Source of the DNA: Dactylosporangium siamense
GTDB taxonomy: Bacteria; Actinomycetota; Actinomycetes; Mycobacteriales; Micromonosporaceae
Reading direction: 5' to 3'
Assembly: GCF_016862795.1 (NCBI RefSeq)
Contig: NZ_BONQ01000182.1
Span: forward strand, 1 to 64,000
DNA length: 64,000 nucleotides
Position numbers and translations under genes: made by a program. Below, one piece after another: positions 49,484 to 58,139 of this stretch; the first letter of the stretch is position 1; every line of letters starts with the position of its first letter. The notes under the pieces are model-generated. The model worked only from the letters and a program-made list of their open reading frames with translations. It had not been told where the DNA came from and did no database searches.

Positions 49484-51214
49484 ATGGGAATCCGCCGCAT
49501 GCTCGCCGTTGCCCTCGCCGGCCTGGTCGCCGCGACCGTCGTGGGCGCGGTCCACGCGTCCGACGCCGCCGACGCCGTCTACCCGCCACCCCGCTCCCTA
49601 CCCCTGCCACCGCCGTCCACCAACGGCATCGACGACCACCGGACCACCGTCGCGGTGCTGCTGGGACCAGCCGGCGCCAACGCGGCCGACGTCCTCGCCC
49701 CGTACGAGACCCTCGCCGCGTCCGGCCGCTACCAGGTGCTGACCGTCGCCGAGCACCGCACCCCGATCCCGCTGACCGGTGGCCTGGAACTGGTGCCCGA
49801 CCGCACCTTCGCCGACCTCGGGCACGCCGACTGGATCGTCGTGCCGGAGATACAGCAGGCGTCCTCGCCGCAACTGCAGTCCACTGTGGACTGGATCCGG
49901 GCCCGCTACGCCGACGGCGCCCAGATCCTGAGCGTCTGCGCCGGCGCCGGGCTCCTCGCCCGCACCGGCCTGCTCACCGGCCGGCCCGCCACGAGCAACT
50001 GGCTCGCCCTGTACGGCTACGAACGGCAGTACCCGGACGTCCGGTGGCGACGCGGCGTCCGCTACGTCGACGACGGCCGGATCATCACGACCGCCGCGGT
50101 CCTGTCCGGAGTGGACGGTGCACTGCGCATCCTGGAACGCGAACACGGCACCGACGCCGCCCGGCAGGCCGCCACCGCGATCGGCTGGCGCACCTACCAC
50201 CCCGGCGCCACGGCGGACATCGCCGCCGCCCACCCCGCCCCGGCGGACACCGTCGCGCTGCTCAACGCCGGGTTCCGCACGCCGGTCCACGCCGGTGTGC
50301 TGCTGACCCCCGGTGTCGGCGAGATCGAGCTGGCATCGGTGTTCCGGACCTACACGCAACTGGTGTACGTCGCCCGGCTCACCGCCGTCACCGCCGACGG
50401 GCAACCGATCCGCTCCCGCCACGGCCTCACGTTCATCCCACGCAGCGCCAAGCCGACCGGCTACGACCGGCTGCTCGTCCCCGGCCACGACGCCGCCCTC
50501 GCCCACCGTGCCGACCCGGCGTGGAAGCCGGTGTACGTCCACGCCCGCGCCGAGTTCCCGTTCGACGGCACGCTGCGCGACCTCGCCGCCACCACGGACG
50601 TGCCGACCGCCCGGTGGGTGGCCAAGACCCTCGAGTACTCCCCCGGCGAGCTGACCGGCCCCGCGTTCCCGTGGGTGCCCGCGCTGCTGCTGGCGCTGGC
50701 GATGGCAGCCGGCGGCACCCTGTACGTCCTGGCCCGCGCCGGGCTCGCCCGCCGCCCTCGGCTGCGGAACTGGCTGCGGCACCTGGCCGAGATGCTCGTC
50801 GCCATGGTCGCCGGGATGCTGCTGCTGGCGCCGGCGTGGAGCTGGCTGACGCACGACCGGCCGGTGCTGATGACGCTGACGATGGCAGTGGACATGGCCG
50901 CCGGCATGGCGGCGTGGATGGCGGTCCGCGGGCACGACCGGCGCATGATCGGTGAGATGGCACTGGTCATGGTGGCGCCGTTCGTCGTGCTGCTGCCGTG
51001 GCTGTCCGGCGCCGCGCTGTCCACGGCCGGGCATGTGCTGATGCTGGCGGCGATGGTCGCGCTCATGCTCGTGCGGTGGGAGCATTACTCAGCCGCTCCC
51101 ACCTGGGCCTTCCGGCCATGGCGGCGCGTGTTCCGGAAGCCGGGCGCTGGCGACGATCCCGGACGCGGCGATCTGCCGCAGCAGGTCGAGGAGCCCGCCG
51201 GGGAGCCCCGGTAG
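49484..51214 (+). CDS. Membrane-anchored DJ-1/PfpI-family (GATase1-like) protein
   Basis: 576 residues. An N-terminal signal or anchor helix (MLAVALAGLVAATVVGAV) is followed by a DJ-1/PfpI-like domain at about 53-235, with the nucleophile-elbow Cys152 in LSVCAGAGLLA. A second, shorter DJ-1-like half (about 265-370: AGVLLTPGVGEIELASVF) lacks the Cys. The C-terminal 180 residues have five or so membrane helices (WVPALLLALAMAAGGTLYV, LAEMLVAMVAGMLLLAPAW and others) rich in Met and His. The domains probably face outside. Related domains occur in AraC-type regulators and stress proteases; here a sensor or hydrolase role at the membrane is possible. Divergent from a two-component system. Start ATG 49484 has only a weak ribosome binding site. 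Confidence 0.75.
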   Translation: MGIRRMLAVALAGLVAATVVGAVHASDAADAVYPPPRSLPLPPPSTNGIDDHRTTVAVLLGPAGANAADVLAPYETLAASGRYQVLTVAEHRTPIPLTGGLELVPDRTFADLGHADWIVVPEIQQASSPQLQSTVDWIRARYADGAQILSVCAGAGLLARTGLLTGRPATSNWLALYGYERQYPDVRWRRGVRYVDDGRIITTAAVLSGVDGALRILEREHGTDAARQAATAIGWRTYHPGATADIAAAHPAPADTVALLNAGFRTPVHAGVLLTPGVGEIELASVFRTYTQLVYVARLTAVTADGQPIRSRHGLTFIPRSAKPTGYDRLLVPGHDAALAHRADPAWKPVYVHARAEFPFDGTLRDLAATTDVPTARWVAKTLEYSPGELTGPAFPWVPALLLALAMAAGGTLYVLARAGLARRPRLRNWLRHLAEMLVAMVAGMLLLAPAWSWLTHDRPVLMTLTMAVDMAAGMAAWMAVRGHDRRMIGEMALVMVAPFVVLLPWLSGAALSTAGHVLMLAAMVALMLVRWEHYSAAPTWAFRPWRRVFRKPGAGDDPGRGDLPQQVEEPAGEPR

Positions 51215-51229
51215 GCGCCGCCGAACAGG

Positions 51230-51272
51230 AAGGCTGCCGGCACCCGGTCCGTCGCCGGGCACCGGCAGCCTT
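51230..51272. terminator. Bidirectional hairpin terminator
   Basis: AAGGCTGCCGG (51230-51240) pairs with CCGGCAGCCTT (51262-51272), and inside it CCCGG pairs with CCGGG. It lies between the stop of the DJ-1 gene (51214) and the stop of the leftward split-barrel gene (51284). Confidence 0.75.
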
Positions 51273-51283
51273 GGACGTGAACG

Positions 51284-51826
51284 TCAATCTTCCTGCATCG
51301 CGTGGCTACCCGGTCGCGTGTTGCGCCAGAACTGTCGGGGCGCGTAGCCCTCCCGGCGCAGCCAGTGCTCGGTGTAGACGATCCGTTCGGCAGGGACTAC
51401 GCCAAGCGGTCCAACGGGCGGTTCGTCGAGGGATCGGGACCGCTCGACATGGTCGGACTGCCAACGCACCACTGACCAGTACCGGTCAAAGTCAGCATCA
51501 CCCGGTTCGAGGATGCGTGCGGCACCGAACAGCTGCGCTCCGCGACTGCTCGCCTGCCCGACCAGCGGCGCGAACACGCCGATGGAGACCCGCGGGTCCG
51601 CCCGGATGTTGCGCATCTTCGGAGAGGTCCCCACAGCGGTGAAGACGACGGTGAAATCAAGGTGGAAGTAGCGCACCGGGGTTGCCAGCGGCCCATCGGG
51701 GCCGGCCGTGGCCAGGACGCACATGTTCTGCGACGACAGCAGATTGACGATCCGCTCCTCCAGCCGTTCACGGTCCAGCCGCTTCGTCGGGCTCGGGCCG
51801 GCGAGCCATGGGTTGGTCAGTACCAT
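51284..51826 (-). CDS. Pyridoxamine 5'-phosphate oxidase-family (FMN split-barrel) protein
   Basis: 180 residues. The split-barrel start RIVNLLSSQNMCVLATAGPD, followed by PLATPVRYFHLDFTVVFTA, SPKMRNIRADPRVSIGVFAP and GAARILEPGDADFDRYW, matches the general-stress FMN/F420-binding family. Such proteins reduce or bind flavin-type cofactors; the specific substrate cannot be told. It ends in an aromatic, basic tail (WLRREGYAPRQFWRN). The ATG at 51826 is the natural family start; the much longer open frame upstream overlaps the hemerythrin gene in antisense and is not used. Divergent from the hemerythrin gene, with about 170 bp between them. Confidence 0.82.
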   Translation of the reverse strand: MVLTNPWLAGPSPTKRLDRERLEERIVNLLSSQNMCVLATAGPDGPLATPVRYFHLDFTVVFTAVGTSPKMRNIRADPRVSIGVFAPLVGQASSRGAQLFGAARILEPGDADFDRYWSVVRWQSDHVERSRSLDEPPVGPLGVVPAERIVYTEHWLRREGYAPRQFWRNTRPGSHAMQED

Positions 51827-51995
51827 TGACGCACTCTGCCAGATCCCGGTCCTTGACCTGTTTCGATCCGCCGCCGTACTTCCGGGAGTGTTAGCCCTCG
51901 CCGGCCCGGTTTGGTCGGGAGCAGTTTGCTTGCCGGCGGCGATCTTGGGTACCCGAAGGCAGAGAGCTAGCCCTCGAGTCCACGGAGGTCCAAAC

Positions 51996-52577
51996 GTGAC
52001 GACCACCCAGCAGGAGCGCGACGTCGTCGACCTACTGGTCGACCAGCACCGCCAGATCACGGTGTTGTTCGCCGAGGTCAAGGCCGCCCGGGGAGATGCG
52101 AAGCGGGACGCGTTCCGCCGGTTGGTGCGGCTGCTCGCCGTACACGAGAGCGTCGAGGAGTTGATCGTGCATCCGGCTGCTCGCGGTGGCGCCGGCGACG
52201 AGATCGTCGACGCGCGGCTGCGGGAGGAGCACGACGCCAAGCAGGCGCTGTCCGACCTGGATGAGCTGGGGGTACATGCGGCGTCGTTCGACGGGAAGTT
52301 CGCCGCGTTCGAGCAGGCCGTCGTCGCCCATGCCATGCATGAGGAGATGGAGGAGCTGCCGGCGCTGCGGAGCAACACCGACGCGAAGCAGCTGCGCCGG
52401 ATGGCTGATGCCCTGCGTGCGGTTGAGGCGATCGCGCCGACCCGGCCGCACCCCGCAGCGGGTGAGTCAGCGACAGCGAATCTGCTGTTCGGCCCGCCGT
52501 TCGCCGTCTTCGACCGGGCCCGTGACGCACTTCGGGACTGGCGCACCGCAGACAGCGAGACGACGATCAGCGCCTGA
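51996..52577 (+). CDS. Hemerythrin-domain (HHE) protein
   Basis: 193 residues. Diiron ligands of the HHE fold can be read in DLLVDQHRQITVLF, LLAVHESVEELIVHP, EEHDAKQALSDLD and VVAHAMHEEMEELP. The fold binds O2, NO or peroxide at a non-haem diiron centre; in actinobacteria such proteins are linked to oxidative or nitrosative stress. The last 45 residues are an extra tail. The GTG at 51996 is preceded by CGGAGGTCCAAAC, and the preceding longer frame has no better start. It converges on the lipoprotein gene with only 14 bp between the stops. Confidence 0.88.
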   Translation: MTTTQQERDVVDLLVDQHRQITVLFAEVKAARGDAKRDAFRRLVRLLAVHESVEELIVHPAARGGAGDEIVDARLREEHDAKQALSDLDELGVHAASFDGKFAAFEQAVVAHAMHEEMEELPALRSNTDAKQLRRMADALRAVEAIAPTRPHPAAGESATANLLFGPPFAVFDRARDALRDWRTADSETTISA

Positions 52578-52591
52578 CTCCCGCACGCGGC

Positions 52592-53566
52592 TCAGACGGC
52601 CGCGGAGACGCGGTCGGTGAGGGCGGCGTCGGCCTGGCGGAACACGGATCCGGCCGGGCCGTCGAACATCAGGCGCCGGCAGCCGTCGAGCTCGAGGTAC
52701 ACGTCGCCTCCACCGCCGGTCGGCCGGAACACCGCGAAGCGGCCGGCGTGGGCGGTGCACGGCACGATCGGTCCGGCGTCGAGCATGCGCCGGCGGAGGT
52801 CTGTCCAGGCCTGTGCGGTGAGGACCCCGCCGCGTTCGAAGCTCCCGGCGGGCTTGCCGCTGCCCTGTTCGGAGGCCGGCACCGTGTAGATGCAGAGCCG
52901 CATGCCGGCCGTGGGCGGATCGAAGGCGCCCTTCTCCGAACGCTGCTCGGCGGCCGAGACCCCGACGATCTCACCCCAGCCCTGCGAGCAGCCGGCCTTC
53001 GCCGCCTCCGCCGACTCGATCTCGGCCAGCACGGTGGTCGCCACCGTCGTCGTGTCGAGCTGGTCCAGCGCGTCGCGGACCTCGATCCGCGGCTTGCCGC
53101 ACACGTCGGTGGCCACGCCCGGGCGCACCCACCGCCCGCCGGCGTCGAGCATCGCGAACCACACCACACCCACGAGGTCCGCGGTGCACGGGTCGTTCGT
53201 GGGCGGCTGGTCGTCGAGGCGCAGCGTCTCGGTCAGCCGCGCCACCGACGTCGCACGCTTCTCCAGCAGCACCAGGTCCTCGCCGCCCCCGGCGCGCTGC
53301 TGCGGGGCGCGGGCACACACCACGGCCGCCACCGGCGTGAACCCGGCCGGCAACCAGGGCATCGCCAGCTGCTCCGTCGGGCTGGCGTCGAAGTGCGTCG
53401 CCGTGCCGAGCACGGTCCGGCACGACGACCACGCGTCGTGGACCTCGGCGGCGGACGTCCTCGGCGGCGGGCCGGACACACCCGGCACGGCCGGCTGCGA
53501 TCCGGGCCGGGCGCACCCGGTGAGCAGCGCCAGGGCGGCGACGACAGCGACGGTCCTTCTCGGCAT
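52592..53566 (-). CDS. Actinobacterial lipoprotein of unknown function
   Basis: 324 residues. The signal RRTVAVVAALALLTGC has a clear lipobox (LTGC, Cys18), so it is a membrane-anchored exported protein. Six or more cysteines in the mature part (SSCRTVLG, VVCARAP, DPCTADL, DVCGKP, AGCSQGW, RLCIYTV, VPCTAHA, DGCRRLM) suggest several disulfides. No family recognised. Two sections look alike in layout (a Cys, then W/F-rich strands), perhaps an internal duplication. The ATG at 53566 begins directly with the signal peptide. Monocistronic. Confidence 0.75.
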   Translation of the reverse strand: MPRRTVAVVAALALLTGCARPGSQPAVPGVSGPPPRTSAAEVHDAWSSCRTVLGTATHFDASPTEQLAMPWLPAGFTPVAAVVCARAPQQRAGGGEDLVLLEKRATSVARLTETLRLDDQPPTNDPCTADLVGVVWFAMLDAGGRWVRPGVATDVCGKPRIEVRDALDQLDTTTVATTVLAEIESAEAAKAGCSQGWGEIVGVSAAEQRSEKGAFDPPTAGMRLCIYTVPASEQGSGKPAGSFERGGVLTAQAWTDLRRRMLDAGPIVPCTAHAGRFAVFRPTGGGGDVYLELDGCRRLMFDGPAGSVFRQADAALTDRVSAAV

Positions 53567-53722
53567 GCACGCTTGGACGCCACGACCCGCCCGCCGGTTC
53601 CCGCCATGCCCTGTCGGTGGCCCGCGACAGATCCGTCACGTGCGAACGCGATCGTCGGGGGGTTCCTGACCGGGCCACTGGTGCGTAAGGTGCGTAATGT
53701 ACCGGCTGGTAGGAGGACAAGC

Positions 53723-54088
53723 GTGAGCGACATCCTGGTCACCTCCGAGTCACCTGACGACGCATCAGTGACGGTCGCGTTGCGCGGCGCCGTCGAAGGT
53801 GCCGATGCCCCGGACCTGCGCCGTGTCCTGCTCGACGTGATCATGCGCGTGCGCCCGAGCTATCTGCTGATTGACCTGCAGGCCGTGACCGTGTTGGACG
53901 CATTCGCCGTCGGCACGTTGCAGGCCGCGGTGGAACTCGCTGGAGATGTCCAGCTGAGCGTCGCGGTGCGGATGTGCGAAAACGTCGAACGCCGGGGCGG
54001 CGACGGCGCCGACCAGGCGGTCCTCGCCCGGCTCGCCCACGACGACCTGCTGCTGGTCACCCGCGGCTGCGACGCGTCCAGCCGCTGA
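53723..54088 (+). CDS. STAS-domain (anti-anti-sigma-like) protein
   Basis: 121 residues with the STAS fold pattern: SVTVALRGAVEGADAPDLRR (strand, then helix), PSYLLIDLQAVTVLDAFAVG (central strand with the conserved position) and a later DVQLSVAVRM strand. In RsbV/SpoIIAA-like proteins the regulatory residue is a Ser in D-S-S/T; here the place reads VTVLDAFAVG, so Asp-Ala replaces the phosphorylatable serine. The protein may be constitutively active or serve as a non-phosphorylated scaffold. The GTG at 53723 follows TAGGAGGACAAGC, a very strong site. No cognate ATPase is adjacent; the partial one at 1-288 is 53 kb away. Confidence 0.78.
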   Translation: MSDILVTSESPDDASVTVALRGAVEGADAPDLRRVLLDVIMRVRPSYLLIDLQAVTVLDAFAVGTLQAAVELAGDVQLSVAVRMCENVERRGGDGADQAVLARLAHDDLLLVTRGCDASSR

Positions 54089-54098
54089 ACGGTCGGCC

Positions 54099-54335
54099 GA
54101 GGCAATCACCGCACTCGCCGACCTGCGACCGGCCGAGGTGCACTGCGACCTGACCGCCCCGGACGGCAGTCACTGGCGGTTCGGCGACCCCACCGCGGAC
54201 TCGACGATCACCGGTGCCGCCGGCGCGTTCTGCCGCGTCGGCGCGCAACGGCTGGCGCCCGCCGACTCGGGCCTGCGCACCAGCGGCCCGCACGCCGGCA
54301 CGGCGCTGCGGCTGCTGCGCAACTACGCCGCCTGA
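54099..54335 (+). pseudogene. C-terminal remnant of a TIGR03084/mycothiol-dependent maleylpyruvate isomerase-like gene
   Basis: The frame reads ITALADLRPAEVHCDLTAPD, then GSHWRFGDPTADSTITGAAG and FCRVGAQRLAPADSGLRTSG, ending ALRLLRNYAA at a stop. This is the C-terminal domain of actinobacterial TIGR03084-family proteins; the DinB-like N-terminal metal domain is missing. A GTG at 54138 could start a 65-residue peptide but there is no ribosome binding site. It directly follows the STAS gene, whose 3' side may mark the deletion end. Confidence 0.6.
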
Positions 54336-54474
54336 GCAGGTCCACGGCGCGGTCAGGGGCGGCGCGGCCCAACCGCACGCCGGCGAAGACCGCGACCGCC
54401 GGTGACGGGAGAGTTTGCTGGCGTTCGATGCTCTGCTGCTCGGTGCAGGCGTGGGCTCGTGTTGCTGGTGTCGC

Positions 54475-55398
54475 TCAGCTGCTGTGTGTGCCGCCTTCGG
54501 CCCAGTCGACGAAGTCTGGATCAGCCAGCGACCGGATCAAGCTGTCGTAGGCGGCGAGGTCGGCGTCATTGAGGACTTCGCTCCACTGGCCGGGCTTGCC
54601 GGAGCGGAAGAAGGCACTGTTGCTGATGAACAGTCCGAGCCGTTCGTCAGGGGCCAGCTGGTGGGCCTTGGCACGCATGGAGGTGAAGGTGGCCGCCTCG
54701 ACCAGGGCCGGCCATCGGTTCCGCGGCACGCGAATGCCCAGCCGGTCGGCGAGTCGCCGCATCTCCCCTGCGAGGTCTCGACAGAGATCGGCATGGTGCA
54801 GCAGGATCACCTCCGGTTCGCTGCGGAGTTCCCACGCCTGGCCGAGATGGTGGACCACGGTGCGCAGCGAGTCCAGGTTCTCCGTCGCCGGCCGCGGGTC
54901 ATCGATCCACCGCAGCACGCGTTCACGCGTGCTTGCCGGACGCACCGGTGTGGTCGGCGGGCCGGTGGGTGCCTGGTCGCCGGAGGCCAGGAGGCGGTGG
55001 ATGACCTTGTCGTCGAGGTTGGGCCGGTGGTAGGCCATCGACACGGCGACGTCACGGGGATCGCGTCCGACAACGACATACGTGACGCCGGGCAGCTGGG
55101 GCAGACCGTCGAGTGGGGTGTGGGTCTTGATGAACCGGCGGTGTCGCTGGGCGTCCAAGGTCCGGGTGACGTCCGCGATCGGTCTCAGGAACATGTCGAG
55201 CCAGGGCGAGACGGTGGTGAGCGCGGCGGGCAGGTCGGGGGTCTGGAAGATCAGCAGAGCGCAGATCATCTGCATCCAGGTCGTGCCGCATTTCGACGGC
55301 ACGCTGATCACGATGTCGTCCGGCCGCAGCTGGAACTCGCGCCAGCGGCTGCTGTCGGTCAGTCCGCAGCGGTAGACGGCGGGCGCCGCGTTCACCAT
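54475..55398 (-). CDS. Sulfotransferase family protein
   Basis: 307 residues. The PAPS 5'-phosphosulfate loop is VISVPSKCGTTWMQ (about 30-43) and the 3'-phosphate-binding motif is VGRDPRDVAVSMAYH (about 109-123), as in cytosolic sulfotransferases that move sulfate from PAPS to hydroxyl groups of small molecules. The catalytic His may be the one in RRFIKTHTPLDGLP. The C-terminal FFRSGKPGQWSEVL resembles the conserved RKGxxGDW region. Natural substrates are unknown. The ATG at 55398 starts a typical N-terminus. Same strand as the two-component operon upstream, but with an interposed short hairpin. Confidence 0.87.
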   Translation of the reverse strand: MVNAAPAVYRCGLTDSSRWREFQLRPDDIVISVPSKCGTTWMQMICALLIFQTPDLPAALTTVSPWLDMFLRPIADVTRTLDAQRHRRFIKTHTPLDGLPQLPGVTYVVVGRDPRDVAVSMAYHRPNLDDKVIHRLLASGDQAPTGPPTTPVRPASTRERVLRWIDDPRPATENLDSLRTVVHHLGQAWELRSEPEVILLHHADLCRDLAGEMRRLADRLGIRVPRNRWPALVEAATFTSMRAKAHQLAPDERLGLFISNSAFFRSGKPGQWSEVLNDADLAAYDSLIRSLADPDFVDWAEGGTHSS

Positions 55399-55462
55399 GT
55401 CATCACCCTATCGGCCGGGCCTGTCACGGTGAGTCGCGTCCGATCCGGTGTCCCCGCTGGCT

Positions 55463-55481
55463 GTCCGTTCACACAACGGAC
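55463..55481 (-). terminator. Short hairpin after the two-component operon
   Basis: GTCCGTT (55463-55469) and AACGGAC (55475-55481), loop CACAC, about 27 nt beyond the response-regulator stop at 55508. Only seven base pairs, so weak. Confidence 0.35.
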
Positions 55482-55507
55482 GGCACTCCGCCCGCCACGA
55501 CGGTCAG

Positions 55508-56140
55508 CTACAGCGGTGGGCGCAGGATCCCGCGGGACAGCGCGGCGGTCACGGCGGCCGTCCGGTCACTGACGCCGAGCTTCACGAACGCGCGCACCAG
55601 GTGCGTCTTGACCGTCGCCTCACCGATGAACAGCACGCGGCCGATCTCCGGGTTGGACAGGCCGCGGGCGACCAGGCCGAGCACCTCGGCCTCCCTCGGC
55701 GTGAGCTGCTCGGCGACCGGTGCCCGACGCCGGTCGGCCAGCCGCGCGGCGACCAGGGGCGCCAGCACCGACTCGCCCCGCGCCGCGGCGTGGATCGCGT
55801 CGACCAGCTGCGCGAGCGGGGTGTCCTTGAGCAGGTAGCCGACCGCACCCGCCTCGATGGCGCGCAGGACGTCCTCGCCGGTGTCGTACGTGGTGAGGAC
55901 CAGGACCCGGACCTCGGGGAAGCGCGCGGTGATGCGCGCGGTCGCCTCGGTGCCGTTGACGTCGGGCATCCGCAGATCCATCAGGACCACGTCGGGTCGC
56001 AGCGTGGCGGTGAGGGTCCACGCCTCGTCGCCGGACGCTGCCTCGCCGACCACCTGCAGATCGTCGGCCATCTCGAGCATGCTGCGAAGCCCGACCCGCA
56101 CCACCGGGTGGTCGTCGACGAGCAGGACACGGACCGTCAC
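55508..56140 (-). CDS. NarL-family response regulator
   Basis: 210 residues. Receiver VRVLLVDDHPVVRVGLRSML with phospho-acceptor Asp in VVLMDLRMPD, conserved Thr in VLTTYDTG and Lys in YLLKDTPL. The C-terminal LuxR HTH (LTPREAEVLGLVARGLSNPE, then GEATVKTHLVRAF) is complete. The GTG at 56140 overlaps the kinase stop (GTGA). As last gene of an ABC-kinase-regulator operon it probably controls the transporter genes and thereby the response to the exported compound, a frequent arrangement in drug or antimicrobial-peptide resistance. Confidence 0.9.
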   Translation of the reverse strand: MTVRVLLVDDHPVVRVGLRSMLEMADDLQVVGEAASGDEAWTLTATLRPDVVLMDLRMPDVNGTEATARITARFPEVRVLVLTTYDTGEDVLRAIEAGAVGYLLKDTPLAQLVDAIHAAARGESVLAPLVAARLADRRRAPVAEQLTPREAEVLGLVARGLSNPEIGRVLFIGEATVKTHLVRAFVKLGVSDRTAAVTAALSRGILRPPL

Positions 56141-57345
56141 GGTGCGTCCGGCGGCACCGTCAAGGCCGGCGACAGCATCGGCAGCTCGACGTGGACCGTC
56201 GTGCCCGCGCCCGGTGCGGAGACGACCGTGCAGGTGCCGCCGAGGCCGATGACCCGGCTGCGCAGCCCGGACAGGCCGTAGCCGCCGTGCCCGCGCCCCG
56301 GTGCGAAGCCCTGCCCGTCGTCGCTGACAGTGAGCGCGCCGGGCGAGAACACGATGCGCACCGACGAGGCCTTGGCATGCCGCCGGATGTTGGCGAGGGC
56401 CTCTTGAGCGGCCCGGAGGAACACGACGTCGCGCTCGGGCGTCCCGCCGCCTGGCGCGTCGTCGCTCTCGACGTCCACGGGGACGCCGGTGTCGCGGGTG
56501 TGCCGCTCGGCCAGCCGGGCCAGGGCCTCGGTCAGGTTGTGCGCGCTGAGGTCGGGCGGGCACAGGGCGGCCACCAGGGAACGCGCCTCGGCCAGGTTCT
56601 CCCGGGCGGTGCGCTCGATGAGGTCGAGCTGGTCGGGGACCGGGGCGGCGGCGCGCTCCAGGGTCAGCCGGGCCGACTGGGTCAGCATGAGGATGCTGGT
56701 GAAGCCTTGGGCGAGGGTGTCGTGGATCTCGACCGACAGCCGCTCGCGTTCGGCGGTCATGCCGGCCGTGTGCCGTTCGCGGGCCAGCGCGGAGCGGGTC
56801 TCGGTCAGCTCGGCGATGAGCTCGCTGCGGTCGCGACTCTGTGAGATGACCGCGGAGATGTAGGCGCCGAGAAGCCCGGCCGACAGCACGGGGAAGATCA
56901 CCGTCGGCAGGAGTGCGACCGCGGTCGATGCGGAGAGTCCGAAGTGGACGAACATGGCGGCCATCAGCAGCACGGCGAGGATGCCCAGGACGATCAGCCG
57001 GGCGCGCCACCGCTCGAGGAACAGGAACAGGTGCAGGAACACCACGGACATCAGCAGCGCCGCGGCCATCGTCAGCATGATGAGCCCGGCGAAGAGCACG
57101 AGGGCCCCGGCGAGCTGCACGATCCCGCGCCGCCCGCCGGGGCGCCGCACCGCGTGGGCGCCGAACCGCCAGTACCAGAGCAGAAACACACACAGCAGGA
57201 GCGACGCCAGCAGGCGGGCGCGCATGGTCAGGGCGTCGTCGGCCCAGACCAGCGCGCCGGTGATGACCGGCGCCGCCACGGCCACCAGGTCCCAGACGGC
57301 GTGGAACCGGTCCCATGCGTGCCCGCCCGGCGGCGCTTCGGTCAA
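56137..57345 (-). CDS. Two-component sensor histidine kinase (LiaS/DesK-like)
   Basis: 402 residues. The N-terminal 190 residues form five or six membrane helices with short loops, typical of intramembrane sensing. The HisKA_3 motif with phospho-His is RERLSVEIHDTLAQGFTSIL, and the HATPase_c domain shows RAAQEALANIRRHAKA (N-box) and GGYGLSGLRSRV. Start: TTG 57345, with CGGGAGGACAG just upstream and overlapping the stop of the permease gene; no better-placed ATG or GTG is in frame, and the longer frame would overlap the permease coding region. Co-transcribed with an ABC exporter upstream and its regulator downstream. Confidence 0.85.
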   Translation of the reverse strand: MTEAPPGGHAWDRFHAVWDLVAVAAPVITGALVWADDALTMRARLLASLLLCVFLLWYWRFGAHAVRRPGGRRGIVQLAGALVLFAGLIMLTMAAALLMSVVFLHLFLFLERWRARLIVLGILAVLLMAAMFVHFGLSASTAVALLPTVIFPVLSAGLLGAYISAVISQSRDRSELIAELTETRSALARERHTAGMTAERERLSVEIHDTLAQGFTSILMLTQSARLTLERAAAPVPDQLDLIERTARENLAEARSLVAALCPPDLSAHNLTEALARLAERHTRDTGVPVDVESDDAPGGGTPERDVVFLRAAQEALANIRRHAKASSVRIVFSPGALTVSDDGQGFAPGRGHGGYGLSGLRSRVIGLGGTCTVVSAPGAGTTVHVELPMLSPALTVPPDAP

Positions 57346-58139
57346 CTGTCCTCCCGGCCGGTCCAGCGGAACGTCAGCAGACACAGCGCCAGCCCGACGA
57401 TCACCCATGCCCCCAGCATGATGGCAACCCGGCCCAGTTCCCAAGTCCCGGCGGGCTCGTTCGCGGCGAACGCGTCCGGCAGGAACACCGACCGCATGCC
57501 CTGCGCCATCCACTTGAGCGGGAACACGGCCGCGATCTGCTGCATCCACGCCGGCAGATCGGTGAACACGAAGAAGACGCCCGAGATGAACTGCAGCACC
57601 AGCGCCACCGGGGTGACCACGGCCGGTGCCCGCTTGGCCTCCCGCGGGATCGACGAGAACGCGATCCCGCACAGCGTGCAGGCGGCGATGCCGAGCAGCG
57701 AGACCCACAGCAGCGTGAGCCACTGCCCGCCCGTCGCCGGCAGCGTCACGTCGAAGAACGCGGTCGCGATGGCCAGCATGATGGCGCAGCCGCCCACGCC
57801 GATGAGGTACACCATCGCGACCTTGCCGATGAAGTACGCGCCGGCCGGCATCGGCGCACCGTACAGCCGCTTCAGCACGCCCCGGTCGCGTTCCATCGGG
57901 ATCTGGACGGCGAGGGTCTGGAAACCGTTGGTGAGCTGCGCGGCGGCGATCATGCCGGGCACGAAGTACTGCGTCAGGGTCACCCCCGGCGCGACGTCGT
58001 CGCCGCCGAAGACCGAGCCGAACACGATGAGCAGCAGGATCGGCAGCGCGAAGGAGAAGATGACCGACTCGCGGCCGCGGAAGAACTGGCGTAGTTCCAG
58101 GCCGCTGCGCAGCAGCCCGAGACGCAGCGTGAGGGTCAT
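57342..58139 (-). CDS. ABC-2 type exporter permease
   Basis: 265 residues with six membrane helices, e.g. SVIFSFALPILLLIVFGSVF, VALVLQFISGVFFVFTDLPA and VAIMLGAWVIVGLALCLLTF. The conserved ABC-2 segment FQTLAVQIPMERDRGVLKRL YGAPM (two pieces) and FPLKWMAQGMRSVFLP match DrrB/YhgE-type permeases that export drugs or lipids. The ATG at 58139 overlaps the stop of the ATPase gene (ATGA), giving a tight ATPase-permease pair. Substrate not predictable. Confidence 0.9.
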   Translation of the reverse strand: MTLTLRLGLLRSGLELRQFFRGRESVIFSFALPILLLIVFGSVFGGDDVAPGVTLTQYFVPGMIAAAQLTNGFQTLAVQIPMERDRGVLKRLYGAPMPAGAYFIGKVAMVYLIGVGGCAIMLAIATAFFDVTLPATGGQWLTLLWVSLLGIAACTLCGIAFSSIPREAKRAPAVVTPVALVLQFISGVFFVFTDLPAWMQQIAAVFPLKWMAQGMRSVFLPDAFAANEPAGTWELGRVAIMLGAWVIVGLALCLLTFRWTGREDS

